NCBI GenBank assembly: GCA_016710465.1
Contig: JADJVS010000001.1
Coordinates: 52,555-116,554 of the forward strand
Reading direction: 5' to 3'
Source: Sulfuritalea sp.
Lineage (GTDB): Bacteria; Pseudomonadota; Gammaproteobacteria; Burkholderiales; Rhodocyclaceae
Length of the DNA stretch: 64,000 bases
Of the stretch, positions 35,955 through 44,299 are shown in pieces; the first letter of the stretch is position 1; each line of letters begins with the position of its first letter. The notes beneath the pieces are model-generated. The model was not told the DNA's origin, searched no databases, and saw only the letters and a list, made by a program, of their open reading frames with translations. A program made the translations under genes and the position numbers.

Positions 35955-37058
35955 ATGACCAGCATCGACAGGGAGAAGGAAACCACCAGCATCGAGCAGG
36001 AAGAGCTGCGCGGCATCGCGCGCTCGGTCGGCGAGATCGAGTGGCTACTGATGATCGTGGTGCTGCTGTACCACGCCTTCGGCGGCATCGCCGACGAGGA
36101 CCAGCCGACCACGGTGCTGGCGATGGTCATCTACGCCGCCTGCATCATGGGCTTCCGCTACGCCAACTTTTTCAAGCACGAAACGCGCTGGAAGCTGGCG
36201 GTCGAAACCTGGATCATGACCGCCTTCATCACCTGGACGCTGCTTTACACGGGACGTCTGGAAAGCCCCTTGCTCAACAGCTACCTGCTGGTGATCATCA
36301 CCAGCGCGCTGGCGCTCGGCAAGCTCACCACCCTGCTGGAGCTGGCGCTGATCGGTGCGTGCATCGTCATGCTCGGCGAAGGCGATACCCGCGACATCCT
36401 GACGCTCACATACGCGGCCGGCCTGTTTGCCCAGTTCGCCCCTTTTGTGCTGGTGGCCTACATCACGACGATGTTCGCTTCCGACATCCGCTACGGCCTC
36501 AACCAGGTCAAGCTCCTGGCCGAAACGGACGAACTGACCAAGGCCTATAACCGGCGCGGCTTCGCCATCATCGCCGACCGCCTGTTCGGCCAGGCCGCGC
36601 GCTACAAGCGCCCGCTCAGCATGCTGGTACTGGATTGTGACAACCTCAAGCAGGTCAATGACGCCATCGGCCACAAGGCCGGAGATGCGCTTCTGGTGGG
36701 GCTGGTGAAGTGCGTCCAGGGCCACCTGCGCCACACGGACATCCTGGTGCGCCATGGCGGCGACGAGTTCATCGTGCTGCTGCCGGAAACCCCGGCGGCC
36801 GGCGCCGTCGATGCCGCCGAGAAAATCCGCGCCGCGGTGGCCGAGAATGCCCTGGCAATAGGGGGCCAACTGGTCAAGACAAGCGTCAGCATCGGCGTGT
36901 CGGGCTATCCGGAGGACGGCAGCACGCTGGACCTGCTGCTGGCCCACGCCGATCGCAACATGTACCAAGCCAAGCTAGGCGGCCGCAATCGGGTCGTCTA
37001 TCAGTCGCTGCAAGCGGCTTCCGCATCCAACATCCGCCACGCCGAAAACTCGGCTTAA
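35955..37058 (+). CDS. Membrane-bound diguanylate cyclase
   Basis: 367 residues. About five or six membrane helices between residues 28 and 180, then a GGDEF domain from about 190. The signature GGDEF is intact at 268-272, and the inhibitory I-site RHTD lies five residues before it (259-262), so product feedback is expected. It makes cyclic di-GMP. Its stop overlaps that of gdhA on the other strand (tail to tail). Confidence 0.92.
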   Translation: MTSIDREKETTSIEQEELRGIARSVGEIEWLLMIVVLLYHAFGGIADEDQPTTVLAMVIYAACIMGFRYANFFKHETRWKLAVETWIMTAFITWTLLYTGRLESPLLNSYLLVIITSALALGKLTTLLELALIGACIVMLGEGDTRDILTLTYAAGLFAQFAPFVLVAYITTMFASDIRYGLNQVKLLAETDELTKAYNRRGFAIIADRLFGQAARYKRPLSMLVLDCDNLKQVNDAIGHKAGDALLVGLVKCVQGHLRHTDILVRHGGDEFIVLLPETPAAGAVDAAEKIRAAVAENALAIGGQLVKTSVSIGVSGYPEDGSTLDLLLAHADRNMYQAKLGGRNRVVYQSLQAASASNIRHAENSA

Positions 37059-38347
37059 GGATACAGCCCGCGTTGCTCGCGTGCCGCCAGCACGCGCTGG
37101 CAGGCGATGATGAAGGCGGCGGTGCGCAAGGGCAGGCTGCGTTCCTCGGCAAGTGTCCAGATCGCGGCGAAGGCCTTGACCATGACGCTCTCCAGGCGGG
37201 CATTGATTTCATCCTCGCTCCAGAAAAAGCTGGAAAAGTCCTGCACCCACTCGAAGTAGGAAACGGTGACACCTCCGGCATTGGCCAGCACATCGGGCAC
37301 CACCAGGATGCCGCGCCGGCGCAGGATGTCGTCGGCCTCCGGCAGGGTTGGGCCGTTGGCGCCCTCGACCACGATGCGTGCCCGCAGCCCCTCGGCGCGC
37401 CGCGCCGTCAGTTGGCCTTCGAGCGCGGCGGGAACAAGATAGTCGCACTCGACATGCCAGAACTCGTCGTCGGCTATCGGCTCGGCACCGGCAAAGCCGG
37501 CAAGGCTGCCCTGCGACGCCGTGTGCGCCATGGCCGCTGCGACGTCAATCCCCGCGGGATTGAACAGTGTGGCCTCGGCATCCTGCACGGCAACGATCAC
37601 CGCGCCGTGCTCGGAAAAAATTCGCGCCGCGACGCTGCCGACATTGCCGAAACCCTGCACCGCGACACGCGCGCCTTGGATCGGCACGCCGGCGCGATCA
37701 CCGGCCTCGCGCGCGGCGATGTACACACCGCGCCCGGTGGCTTCCTGCCGGCCGAGCGAACCGCCCAGCGCCACGGGCTTGCCGGTAACCACGCCGCTGG
37801 CGGTATGGCCGACGTTGACCGAGTAGGTGTCCATCATCCAGGCCATGACCTGCTGGTCACTACCGACATCCGGCGCCGGAATGTCCTTGTCCGGGCCGAT
37901 GACGATGCCGATTTCGGAAGTGTACCGGCGTGTCACGCGCTCCAGTTCTGCCCGCGAAAGGCTGCGCGGGGCGACGCGCACGCCGCCCTTGGCGCCGCCG
38001 AACGGCAGGCCCAGCGCGGCGTTCTTGATCGTCATCCAGCCCGCCAGGGCCATCACCTCGCTCAAGGACACGTCGGGATGAAAGCGCACCCCGCCTTTGC
38101 CTGGCCCGCGCGAGAGGTTGTGCTGCACCCGGTAGCCTTCGAAATGGGCCACCGACCCGTCATCGCGGACGATGGGGACATCGACCACCAATATCCGCTT
38201 CGGCCGCTTGAGGGTTTCGATCCAGTGCGAGAGGCCACCCAGGTGGGGCGCAACGCGATCGATCTGTTCGAGGAAGCTCGACCAGGGCTCGGGTCGGGCC
38301 GGATCGAGATACGAGAGCACGGGATGGATGGGGTTCATGGCGGACAT
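37055..38347 (-). CDS. Glu/Leu/Phe/Val-family glutamate dehydrogenase
   Basis: 430 residues from ATG 38347. Substrate block GGAKGGVRV with the catalytic region KDIPAPDVGSD, then the Rossmann fold AVQGFGNVGSVAA. It interconverts glutamate and 2-oxoglutarate plus ammonia; the cofactor cannot be fixed by eye. The start overlaps the regulator stop (TGATG). A longer opening to 38929 lies inside that gene. It fits the glutamate-related genes that follow (5-oxoprolinase, glutamate-synthase-like). Confidence 0.92.
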   Translation of the reverse strand: MSAMNPIHPVLSYLDPARPEPWSSFLEQIDRVAPHLGGLSHWIETLKRPKRILVVDVPIVRDDGSVAHFEGYRVQHNLSRGPGKGGVRFHPDVSLSEVMALAGWMTIKNAALGLPFGGAKGGVRVAPRSLSRAELERVTRRYTSEIGIVIGPDKDIPAPDVGSDQQVMAWMMDTYSVNVGHTASGVVTGKPVALGGSLGRQEATGRGVYIAAREAGDRAGVPIQGARVAVQGFGNVGSVAARIFSEHGAVIVAVQDAEATLFNPAGIDVAAAMAHTASQGSLAGFAGAEPIADDEFWHVECDYLVPAALEGQLTARRAEGLRARIVVEGANGPTLPEADDILRRRGILVVPDVLANAGGVTVSYFEWVQDFSSFFWSEDEINARLESVMVKAFAAIWTLAEERSLPLRTAAFIIACQRVLAAREQRGLYP

Positions 38348-38892
38348 CAGATCGACGACGCCGCGCGCGCGCCCTGGTCGTAGCGACCGGACAAGGTACG
38401 CAGCAGGCGCGCCAGATCGCCGATGCGCAGATTTTCTTCTTCGGCGCCGGAAAATCCCGGCATCAGGCAGGCTTCGCGCACTTGGCGATAGCGCTCGCAA
38501 AGCGCCTCGCCCTCGGTGGTGCTCGACCAGAAGACTTCCTTGCCGCGCCGTTCGCCGCTGACGAGACCGAGGTTGGCCAGCTTCTTCACGGCATAGGAAA
38601 CGACATGGGTGTCTTCGATATTGAGCACGAAGCAGATGTCGGCCAGCTTCTTTTCCCGGCCGCGATGGTTCACGTGATGCAGCACCAGGATCTCGGTCTC
38701 GGTCATGTCCTTCACACCCGCCGCCGACATGCAGCGGATCATCCAGCGGCCGAATGCATGGCTGGCGATGATCATTCCGAACTCGAGCTCGGAGAGTTCC
38801 GGACACTTGTCGGAAACCAGATGCTCGGAGGAAACGATGCGGCGCAACTCGGCTTCGGCGGAACTCGCTTTGGCGCTTTTCTTCCTGACCAT
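38347..38892 (-). CDS. MarR-like winged-helix regulator
   Basis: 181 residues from ATG 38892, chosen because GGAG stands eight bases before it; a GTG at 38922 without one would add ten residues. Winged helix with VKDMTETEILVLHHVNHRGREKKLADICFVLNIEDTHVVSYAVKKLANLGLVSGER. The N-terminus is basic (VRKKSAKASSAEAELRR). It is coupled to the glutamate dehydrogenase gene and divergent from the TRAP operon, so it probably controls one or both. Confidence 0.85.
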   Translation of the reverse strand: MVRKKSAKASSAEAELRRIVSSEHLVSDKCPELSELEFGMIIASHAFGRWMIRCMSAAGVKDMTETEILVLHHVNHRGREKKLADICFVLNIEDTHVVSYAVKKLANLGLVSGERRGKEVFWSSTTEGEALCERYRQVREACLMPGFSGAEEENLRIGDLARLLRTLSGRYDQGARAASSI

Positions 38893-38929
38893 GGATGCAA
38901 CTCCATCGTATATCGACGACACAATTCAA

Positions 38930-38966
38930 ACATTTTATTGACGTTTTGTAAATGTAATGTTAACGT
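38930..38966 (+). promoter_or_regulatory. TRAP operon promoter and possible operator
   Basis: TTGACG (38938-38943), 17-nt spacer, TAACGT (38961-38966). An ACATTT...AAATGT inverted repeat (38930-38935 and 38950-38955) brackets the -35 and could be the site for the adjacent MarR-like regulator. The region is conspicuously AT-rich for this genome. Confidence 0.45.
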
Positions 38967-39015
38967 GCCGTTTGCTTCCCCATTCCCAAAGTGAATTTTC
39001 CGGAGGACTCCCCAT

Positions 39016-39984
39016 ATGAAGACCTGCCTTCGCACCCTCGTTGCCGCACTCGGATTCACCGCCCTGGCCGCCTCGGCCCAGACCAAGTGGGACATGCCCA
39101 CGCCCTACCCGGCCGCCAATTTCCACACCGAAAATATCACCCAGTTTGCCGCCGACGTGGACAAGGCCACTGCCGGCAAGCTCAAGATCACCGTCCATGC
39201 CGGCGGTTCGCTGTACAAGGCCAACGAGATCAAGCGCGCGGTACAGGGCGGCCAGGCGCAGATCGGCGAAATCCTGCTCGGCGGCTATGCCAACGAGAAC
39301 CCGCTGTTCGGCACCGACAACGTGCCCTTCCTTGCCACGTCCTACGCCGAAGCGAAAAAGCTCGCCGCCGCGCAGAAGCCCGCGCTCGACGCGCTGCTCG
39401 CCAAGCAGGGTCTGAGGATGCTGTTCTCCGTGCCCTGGCCACCGCAGGGCATCTTCTCGGCCAAGGCGATCAACGCCGGCGCCGACCTGAAGGGCGTCAA
39501 GTGGCGCGCCTACAGCCCGCAGACCTCGCGCATCGCCGAACTGGTCGGCGCCCAGCCGGTGACCATCCAGGCCGCCGAACTCTCGCAGGCACTCGCCACC
39601 GGCGCCGTCGCCGCCTTCATGACGTCGGGCGCCACGGGCTACGACAGCAAGGTCTGGGAGCAGGTCAAGTTCTTCTATGACACCCAGGCCTGGCTGCCGA
39701 AGAATGCCGTGCTGGTTTCGCAGAAGGCCTTCGACGCCCTCGACAAGGCAAGCCAGGATGCCGTTTTGAAGGCCGCCGCCGAGGCCGAGGCTCGCGGCTG
39801 GAAGACCAGCGAGGAAAAAACCAGGTTCTATGTCGAACAGCTCGGCAAGAACGGCATGACCGTCGCCGCGCCGTCGGCCGCACTCAAGGCCGACATGAAG
39901 AAGGTCGGCGACACCATGATCGGCGAATGGCAGAAGACCGCCGGCGCCGAAGGTCAGGCCATCCTCGACGCCTACCGCAAGTAA
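39016..39984 (+). CDS. dctP: TRAP transporter substrate-binding protein
   Basis: 322 residues with a signal peptide (MKTCLRTLVAALGFTALAASA / QTKWDM). DctP fold: FAADVDKATAGKLKITVHAGGSLYKANEIKRAVQGGQAQIGE, and the carboxylate-binding arginine region near KWRAYSPQTSRIAELVG. GGAGGA ribosome site eight bases before ATG. Periplasmic receptor that delivers an organic acid to DctQM. Because 5-oxoprolinase genes follow, 5-oxoproline or a related acid is a plausible ligand. Confidence 0.93.
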   Translation: MKTCLRTLVAALGFTALAASAQTKWDMPTPYPAANFHTENITQFAADVDKATAGKLKITVHAGGSLYKANEIKRAVQGGQAQIGEILLGGYANENPLFGTDNVPFLATSYAEAKKLAAAQKPALDALLAKQGLRMLFSVPWPPQGIFSAKAINAGADLKGVKWRAYSPQTSRIAELVGAQPVTIQAAELSQALATGAVAAFMTSGATGYDSKVWEQVKFFYDTQAWLPKNAVLVSQKAFDALDKASQDAVLKAAAEAEARGWKTSEEKTRFYVEQLGKNGMTVAAPSAALKADMKKVGDTMIGEWQKTAGAEGQAILDAYRK

Positions 39985-39988
39985 GCGC

Positions 39989-40510
39989 GTGGCTATCCGG
40001 CGTGCGCTCGATGGTCTTTACGGCGCCGCCGCCTGGTTGGCGGCGCTGTTCATGATCGGCACCCTGGCGATGATCCTGCTGTCGGTGTTCGGACGCCTGT
40101 TCGATTTCCATGTCCGCGGCACCGATGCCTACGCCGGCTATTGCATGGCGGCGGCCGCCTTCCTTTCCCTAGCGCACACCCTCAAGCGCGGCGAACACAT
40201 CCGCGTCACCCTGATCCTCGACCACACAGGCCCGCGCACGCGCCATGCCCTGGAGATATGGAGCCACGCCGCCGGCCTGCTGTTCGCGGTGCTGCTGGCC
40301 TGGTTCGCGGCGCGTCTGGTCTGGCAGTCCTTCCAGTTCAACGATGTCTCGCAGGGCACGGATGCGACGCCGCTGTGGATTCCGCAACTGGGCATGGCCG
40401 TCGGCAGCGCCATCTTTGCCATCGCCCTGGCCGAGGATCTGGCCGCCGTCATTCGCGGCGAAAAGCAGCACCGGCGTGATCCGGCCGGCGAACCGGTGAG
40501 GAGCGAATAA
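39989..40510 (+). CDS. dctQ: TRAP transporter small membrane subunit
   Basis: 173 residues from GTG 39989. Four membrane helices typical of DctQ, with the conserved loop HTLKRGEHIRVTL. Pairs with DctM for sodium-coupled import. Four bp after dctP; dctM starts three bp after its stop. Confidence 0.93.
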   Translation: MAIRRALDGLYGAAAWLAALFMIGTLAMILLSVFGRLFDFHVRGTDAYAGYCMAAAAFLSLAHTLKRGEHIRVTLILDHTGPRTRHALEIWSHAAGLLFAVLLAWFAARLVWQSFQFNDVSQGTDATPLWIPQLGMAVGSAIFAIALAEDLAAVIRGEKQHRRDPAGEPVRSE

Positions 40511-40513
40511 GCC

Positions 40514-41812
40514 GTGGATATCGCGATCACCTTCGCCCTGATCCTCGCCCTGTTCGCCCTGCTCGGCAGCGGCATCTGGATCGGCCTGGCCCTGCTCGGC
40601 GTCGGCTGGATGGGCATGGAGTTGTTCACCCCGCGCGCCGCGGGTGACGCCATGGCCGTCACCATCTGGGGCGCGTCCTCGTCCTGGACCCTGACCGCGC
40701 TACCGATGTTCCTCTGGATGGGCGAGATCCTGTTTCGCACGCGGCTCTCGTCCGACATGTTCAAGGGCCTCGCGCCCTGGCTGGAAAACCTGCCCGGCCG
40801 CCTGCTCCACGTCAATGTCATCGGCTGCACCATTTTCGCGGCCGTTTCCGGATCGTCGGCCGCAACCTGCGCCACGATAGGCAAGATCACCCTGCCCGAA
40901 CTGGCCAAACGCGGTTATCCGGAAGGCATCACCTTCGGCACCCTGGCCGGCGCCGGCACGCTGGGCCTCTTGATTCCGCCCTCGATCATCATGATCGTCT
41001 ATGGTGTCGCGGCTGAAGTCTCGATCGCCAAGCTGTTCATCGGCGGCGTGCTGCCCGGCCTGATGCTGGGCCTGCTGTTCATGGGCTGGATCGTGGTCTG
41101 GGCTCTGCTCAATCCCGGCGCCGTGCCGCCAGCCAGTGAACGATACAGCTTCGGCCAGAAGCTCTACGCTTCGCGCCACCTGATCCCGGTGGTGCTCTTG
41201 ATCGCGCTGGTGCTGGGCTCGATTTACGTCGGCATTGCCACGGCGACCGAAGCCGCAGCGCTGGGCGTGGTCGGCAGCCTGGTGCTGGCCGCGGCGCAGC
41301 AGTCGCTCTCCTGGCAGACCTTCCGCGACAGCCTGATGGGCGCCACGCGCCTGTACTGCATGATCGCCCTGATCCTCGCCGGCAGCGCCTTCCTCACCCT
41401 GTCGATGGGCTACATCGGCCTGCCGCGCCAGCTCGCGGAATGGATCGCCAGCCTCGGCCTCGGCCAGTTCGGCCTGCTTTTCGGCCTGATGATTTTCTTC
41501 ATCATCCTCGGCTGCTTCCTCGACGGCATCTCGATGGTGGTGCTGACCATTGCCGTGATCCAGCCGACCATCGTCGCCGCCGGCATCGACCTGATCTGGT
41601 TCGGCGTCTTCCTCGTGGTGGTGGTCGAAATGGCGCAGATCACGCCGCCGGTCGGCTTCAACCTGTTCGTCCTCCAAGGCATGACCGGCAAGCAACTGCC
41701 CTGGATCGCGCGCACTGCCCTGCCCGCCTTCGCCCTGATGATGGGTGCGGTCGGCCTGCTCTACGCCTTCCCCGGACTGGTGACCTGGCTGCCGCAGCGC
41801 ATGGTGGGATGA
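40514..41812 (+). CDS. dctM: TRAP transporter large permease subunit
   Basis: 432 residues from GTG 40514, a 12-helix-type DctM with the family blocks FAAVSGSSAATCATIG, GAGTLGLLIPPSIIMI and ITPPVGFNLFVLQG. It forms the translocation path with DctQ. Its stop overlaps the pxpB start (ATGA). Confidence 0.95.
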   Translation: MDIAITFALILALFALLGSGIWIGLALLGVGWMGMELFTPRAAGDAMAVTIWGASSSWTLTALPMFLWMGEILFRTRLSSDMFKGLAPWLENLPGRLLHVNVIGCTIFAAVSGSSAATCATIGKITLPELAKRGYPEGITFGTLAGAGTLGLLIPPSIIMIVYGVAAEVSIAKLFIGGVLPGLMLGLLFMGWIVVWALLNPGAVPPASERYSFGQKLYASRHLIPVVLLIALVLGSIYVGIATATEAAALGVVGSLVLAAAQQSLSWQTFRDSLMGATRLYCMIALILAGSAFLTLSMGYIGLPRQLAEWIASLGLGQFGLLFGLMIFFIILGCFLDGISMVVLTIAVIQPTIVAAGIDLIWFGVFLVVVVEMAQITPPVGFNLFVLQGMTGKQLPWIARTALPAFALMMGAVGLLYAFPGLVTWLPQRMVG

Positions 41813-42501
41813 AGCTGCTTGAGTTAGGCGACGGCGCGCTGACCCTGGAATTCGGCGAGCGCATCGACCCGGACGCCAACGCGAACGTCATGGCGGCGCG
41901 CGACGCGCTGCGGGCGCTGAATCTCGACGGCATCACCGACATCGTGCCGACCTGGCGCTCGCTGACGGTGCATTTCGATCCCCTGCGCCTGCCCCACGAC
42001 CGCGTGCGCCGGGCGCTGCTGCAGGCGGCAAGCGAAGAGTCGGCGCTGGCGACACGGCGATCCGTCGCGCCCATCATTCTGCCGGTCTGTTTCGGCGGCG
42101 AATTCGGGCCCGACCTCGCCGATGTCGCGGCCGCCACCGGCCGCAGCGAGGGCGAGCTCATCGCCGCGCTGTGCGCGGTCGACCTGCAGGTGGCGCTGAT
42201 CGGCTTCCTGCCCGGCTTTCCCTATCTCGGCGGCCTGCCCGACTGGCTGGACCTGCCGCGCCGCGCCACGCCGCGCACGGCGGTGCCGGCCAACAGCTTC
42301 GCCATCGCCGGCGGCCAGGCCGCGATCTACCCCTGGCAGAGCCCGGGCGGCTGGCACCTGCTCGGACGCACGCCGCTCACGCTGTTCGATCCGGCGAACC
42401 CGCAACGCCCGGCACGCTTTGCGCCCGGCGACGTGCTGCGCATCGAGGCCATCTCACCCGACGAATTTACGGTCCTGCGCGAGCGCCTGCGCCATGCTTG
42501 A
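41809..42501 (+). CDS. pxpB: 5-oxoprolinase subunit PxpB (KipI family)
   Basis: 230 residues from ATG 41809. KipI hallmarks: VPTWRSLTVHFDP near 45, LPVCFGGEFGPDL near 85, LIGFLPGFPYLGGLP near 125 and PANSFAIAGGQAAIYPWQSPGGWHLLGRTP. With PxpA and PxpC it hydrolyses 5-oxoproline to glutamate using ATP. Coupled to dctM; overlaps pxpC by eight bp. Confidence 0.94.
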   Translation: MKLLELGDGALTLEFGERIDPDANANVMAARDALRALNLDGITDIVPTWRSLTVHFDPLRLPHDRVRRALLQAASEESALATRRSVAPIILPVCFGGEFGPDLADVAAATGRSEGELIAALCAVDLQVALIGFLPGFPYLGGLPDWLDLPRRATPRTAVPANSFAIAGGQAAIYPWQSPGGWHLLGRTPLTLFDPANPQRPARFAPGDVLRIEAISPDEFTVLRERLRHA

Positions 42502-43528
42502 GATCCTCGCCTGCCCCTTTCCCGCCACCCTGCAGGACACCGGGCGCCCCGGCTATCGCCACCTCGGCGTGCCGCTTTCCGGCGCGCTCGACCCGACGTG
42601 GCTGGCGCTGGCCAACGCGCTCGCGGGCAATCCGCCGGATGCCGCCGCGATCGAGATGCGCCTCGCCGGACCGCGCCTGAAGAGCGACGCCGATGCACTG
42701 TTCGCCATCGCCGGCGAGGTCGACGCGCGCATTGTCGGCGAGGCCGGCACGCGCGCCGTGGCGCCATGGCGCAGCCATCGCCTGCACGCCGGGGAGGAGC
42801 TACACCTCGATGCCGTGCGCAGCGGCGTCGCCTATCTTGCGTTTGCCGGCGGCATCGAGGGGCGCCGCGAACTGGGCAGCCGTTCGCGCTACGAACGCGC
42901 CGACCTCGGCAGCCCCTTCGGCCGCGGCCTGACACTGAAAGTCGGCGCTGGCTCGCCTTGCGTGCCCGGAACTCCGCTTCGCGGGCGCGCAACGGCGATT
43001 CCGCGCCGCCTCGGCATCCTGCCGGCGCGAGCCGACGGGCCGCTCCGGGTCATCCCCGGGCCGCAACGCGAGCGCTTCAGCGATGCCGCCTGGCAGAGTT
43101 TTCTCGAAAGCGAATTCGTCGTCGGGCGCGACACCGACCGCATGGGCCTGCGCCTCGACGGGCCGCGCCTTGAACACGTCGGCGGCGCCGACATCGTTTC
43201 CGACGCGGTGACGCCGGGCGCGATCCAGGTGCCGGGCGACGGCCGCCCCATCGTCCTGCTCGCGGATTGCCAGACCGTCGGCGGCTACACCAAGATCGCC
43301 ACGGTGATCGGCGCCGACCTGCCGCGCCTGGGCCACGCCCTGCCCGGAACGCGCCTGCGCTTTGCCGCCGTGACACTGGATGGAAGCACTTGCGGCACGA
43401 CAGGAAGCCGCGCAGGCGCTGGCGGCCAGCCTCGCCACCGTCGTGCCGGATACGGCCGAACCCGACCTCGCCGCCCTTTATGGCGCCAACCTGATCGACG
43501 GAGTCATCGATGCCACGCATTAACCTGA
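42494..43528 (+). CDS. pxpC: 5-oxoprolinase subunit PxpC (KipA family), C-terminus frameshifted
   Basis: Open frame from ATG 42494. Family blocks: FPATLQDTGRPGYRHLGVPLSGALDP at the start, GVAYLAFAGGIEG, and TPGAIQVPGDGRPIVLLADCQTVGGYTKIATV near 240-270. Up to VTLD (43379-43381) it is normal. Then the frame reads unlikely arginine-rich sequence to 43528. Dropping one G of the GG at 43382-43383 restores EALAARQEAAQALAASLATV and a stop at 43521-43523, 14 bp into pxpA, a normal family end. So a one-base insertion, real or an error, swaps the last ~47 residues. Confidence 0.9.
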   Translation: MLEILACPFPATLQDTGRPGYRHLGVPLSGALDPTWLALANALAGNPPDAAAIEMRLAGPRLKSDADALFAIAGEVDARIVGEAGTRAVAPWRSHRLHAGEELHLDAVRSGVAYLAFAGGIEGRRELGSRSRYERADLGSPFGRGLTLKVGAGSPCVPGTPLRGRATAIPRRLGILPARADGPLRVIPGPQRERFSDAAWQSFLESEFVVGRDTDRMGLRLDGPRLEHVGGADIVSDAVTPGAIQVPGDGRPIVLLADCQTVGGYTKIATVIGADLPRLGHALPGTRLRFAAVTLDGSTCGTTGSRAGAGGQPRHRRAGYGRTRPRRPLWRQPDRRSHRCHALT

Positions 43529-44283
43529 ATGCCGATCTCGGCGAGGGCTACGGCCCATGGACCATGGGCGATGACGCCGCCATGCTGGCCATCGTCAATT
43601 CCGCCAATGTAGCCTGCGGCGGCCACGCCGGCGACCCCGACGTCATGCGGCTGACGCTGCGCCTCGCGCAGGAACACGGCGTTTCGATCGGCGCCCACCC
43701 AAGCTACCCCGACCTGCGCAACTTCGGTCGCCGCGCCATGTCGCTGACACCGACGGAACTGGCGAACCAGCTCGCCGCTCAGATCGGCGCCCTGATGGGC
43801 ATCGCCGCGCTGGAGGGTATCCGCGTCAGCCACGTCAAGCCGCACGGCGCGCTCAACAACCAGGCCTGTATCGACCGCGCGCTGGCCGACACGATCTGCA
43901 CGACCATTCGGGCCATCGACCCTGCCCTGATCCTGCTGGCACCGGCCGCGTCGCAACTCGTCGCCGCCGGCCATGCCGCCGGGCTTGCGGTGGTCGAGGA
44001 AATCTTCGCCGACCGCGCCTACCTGCCCGATGGCCAGTTGGTGCCGCGCTCGCGCCCCGACGCCATGATCCACGGCGCCGACGCCTGCCTGGCGCATGTG
44101 CGGGCGATGCTCGAGGCCCGCGCCCTGGTCGCCATCGACGGCACGCGCATCCCGACGGCCATCGGCAGCATCTGCGTCCATGGCGACAGCCCGGATGCGG
44201 TCACCGTGGCTCGCGCCCTGCGCGACGGCCTGCAGGCGGCAGGGCATCGCCTTGCCACCCTGCCGGAACTGGCCATGGGCTGA
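43510..44283 (+). CDS. pxpA: 5-oxoprolinase subunit PxpA (LamB/YcsF family)
   Basis: 257 residues. Signature blocks: INLNADLGEGYGPWTMGDD at the start, NVACGGHAGDP near 33, SIGAHPSYPDLRNFGRR near 60, VKPHGALNNQA near 108 and CVHGDSPDAV near 222. Third subunit of the ATP-dependent 5-oxoprolinase. Same operon as the TRAP transporter. Confidence 0.95.
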   Translation: MPRINLNADLGEGYGPWTMGDDAAMLAIVNSANVACGGHAGDPDVMRLTLRLAQEHGVSIGAHPSYPDLRNFGRRAMSLTPTELANQLAAQIGALMGIAALEGIRVSHVKPHGALNNQACIDRALADTICTTIRAIDPALILLAPAASQLVAAGHAAGLAVVEEIFADRAYLPDGQLVPRSRPDAMIHGADACLAHVRAMLEARALVAIDGTRIPTAIGSICVHGDSPDAVTVARALRDGLQAAGHRLATLPELAMG

Positions 44284-44299
44284 CGGTTACAATCCGGGC

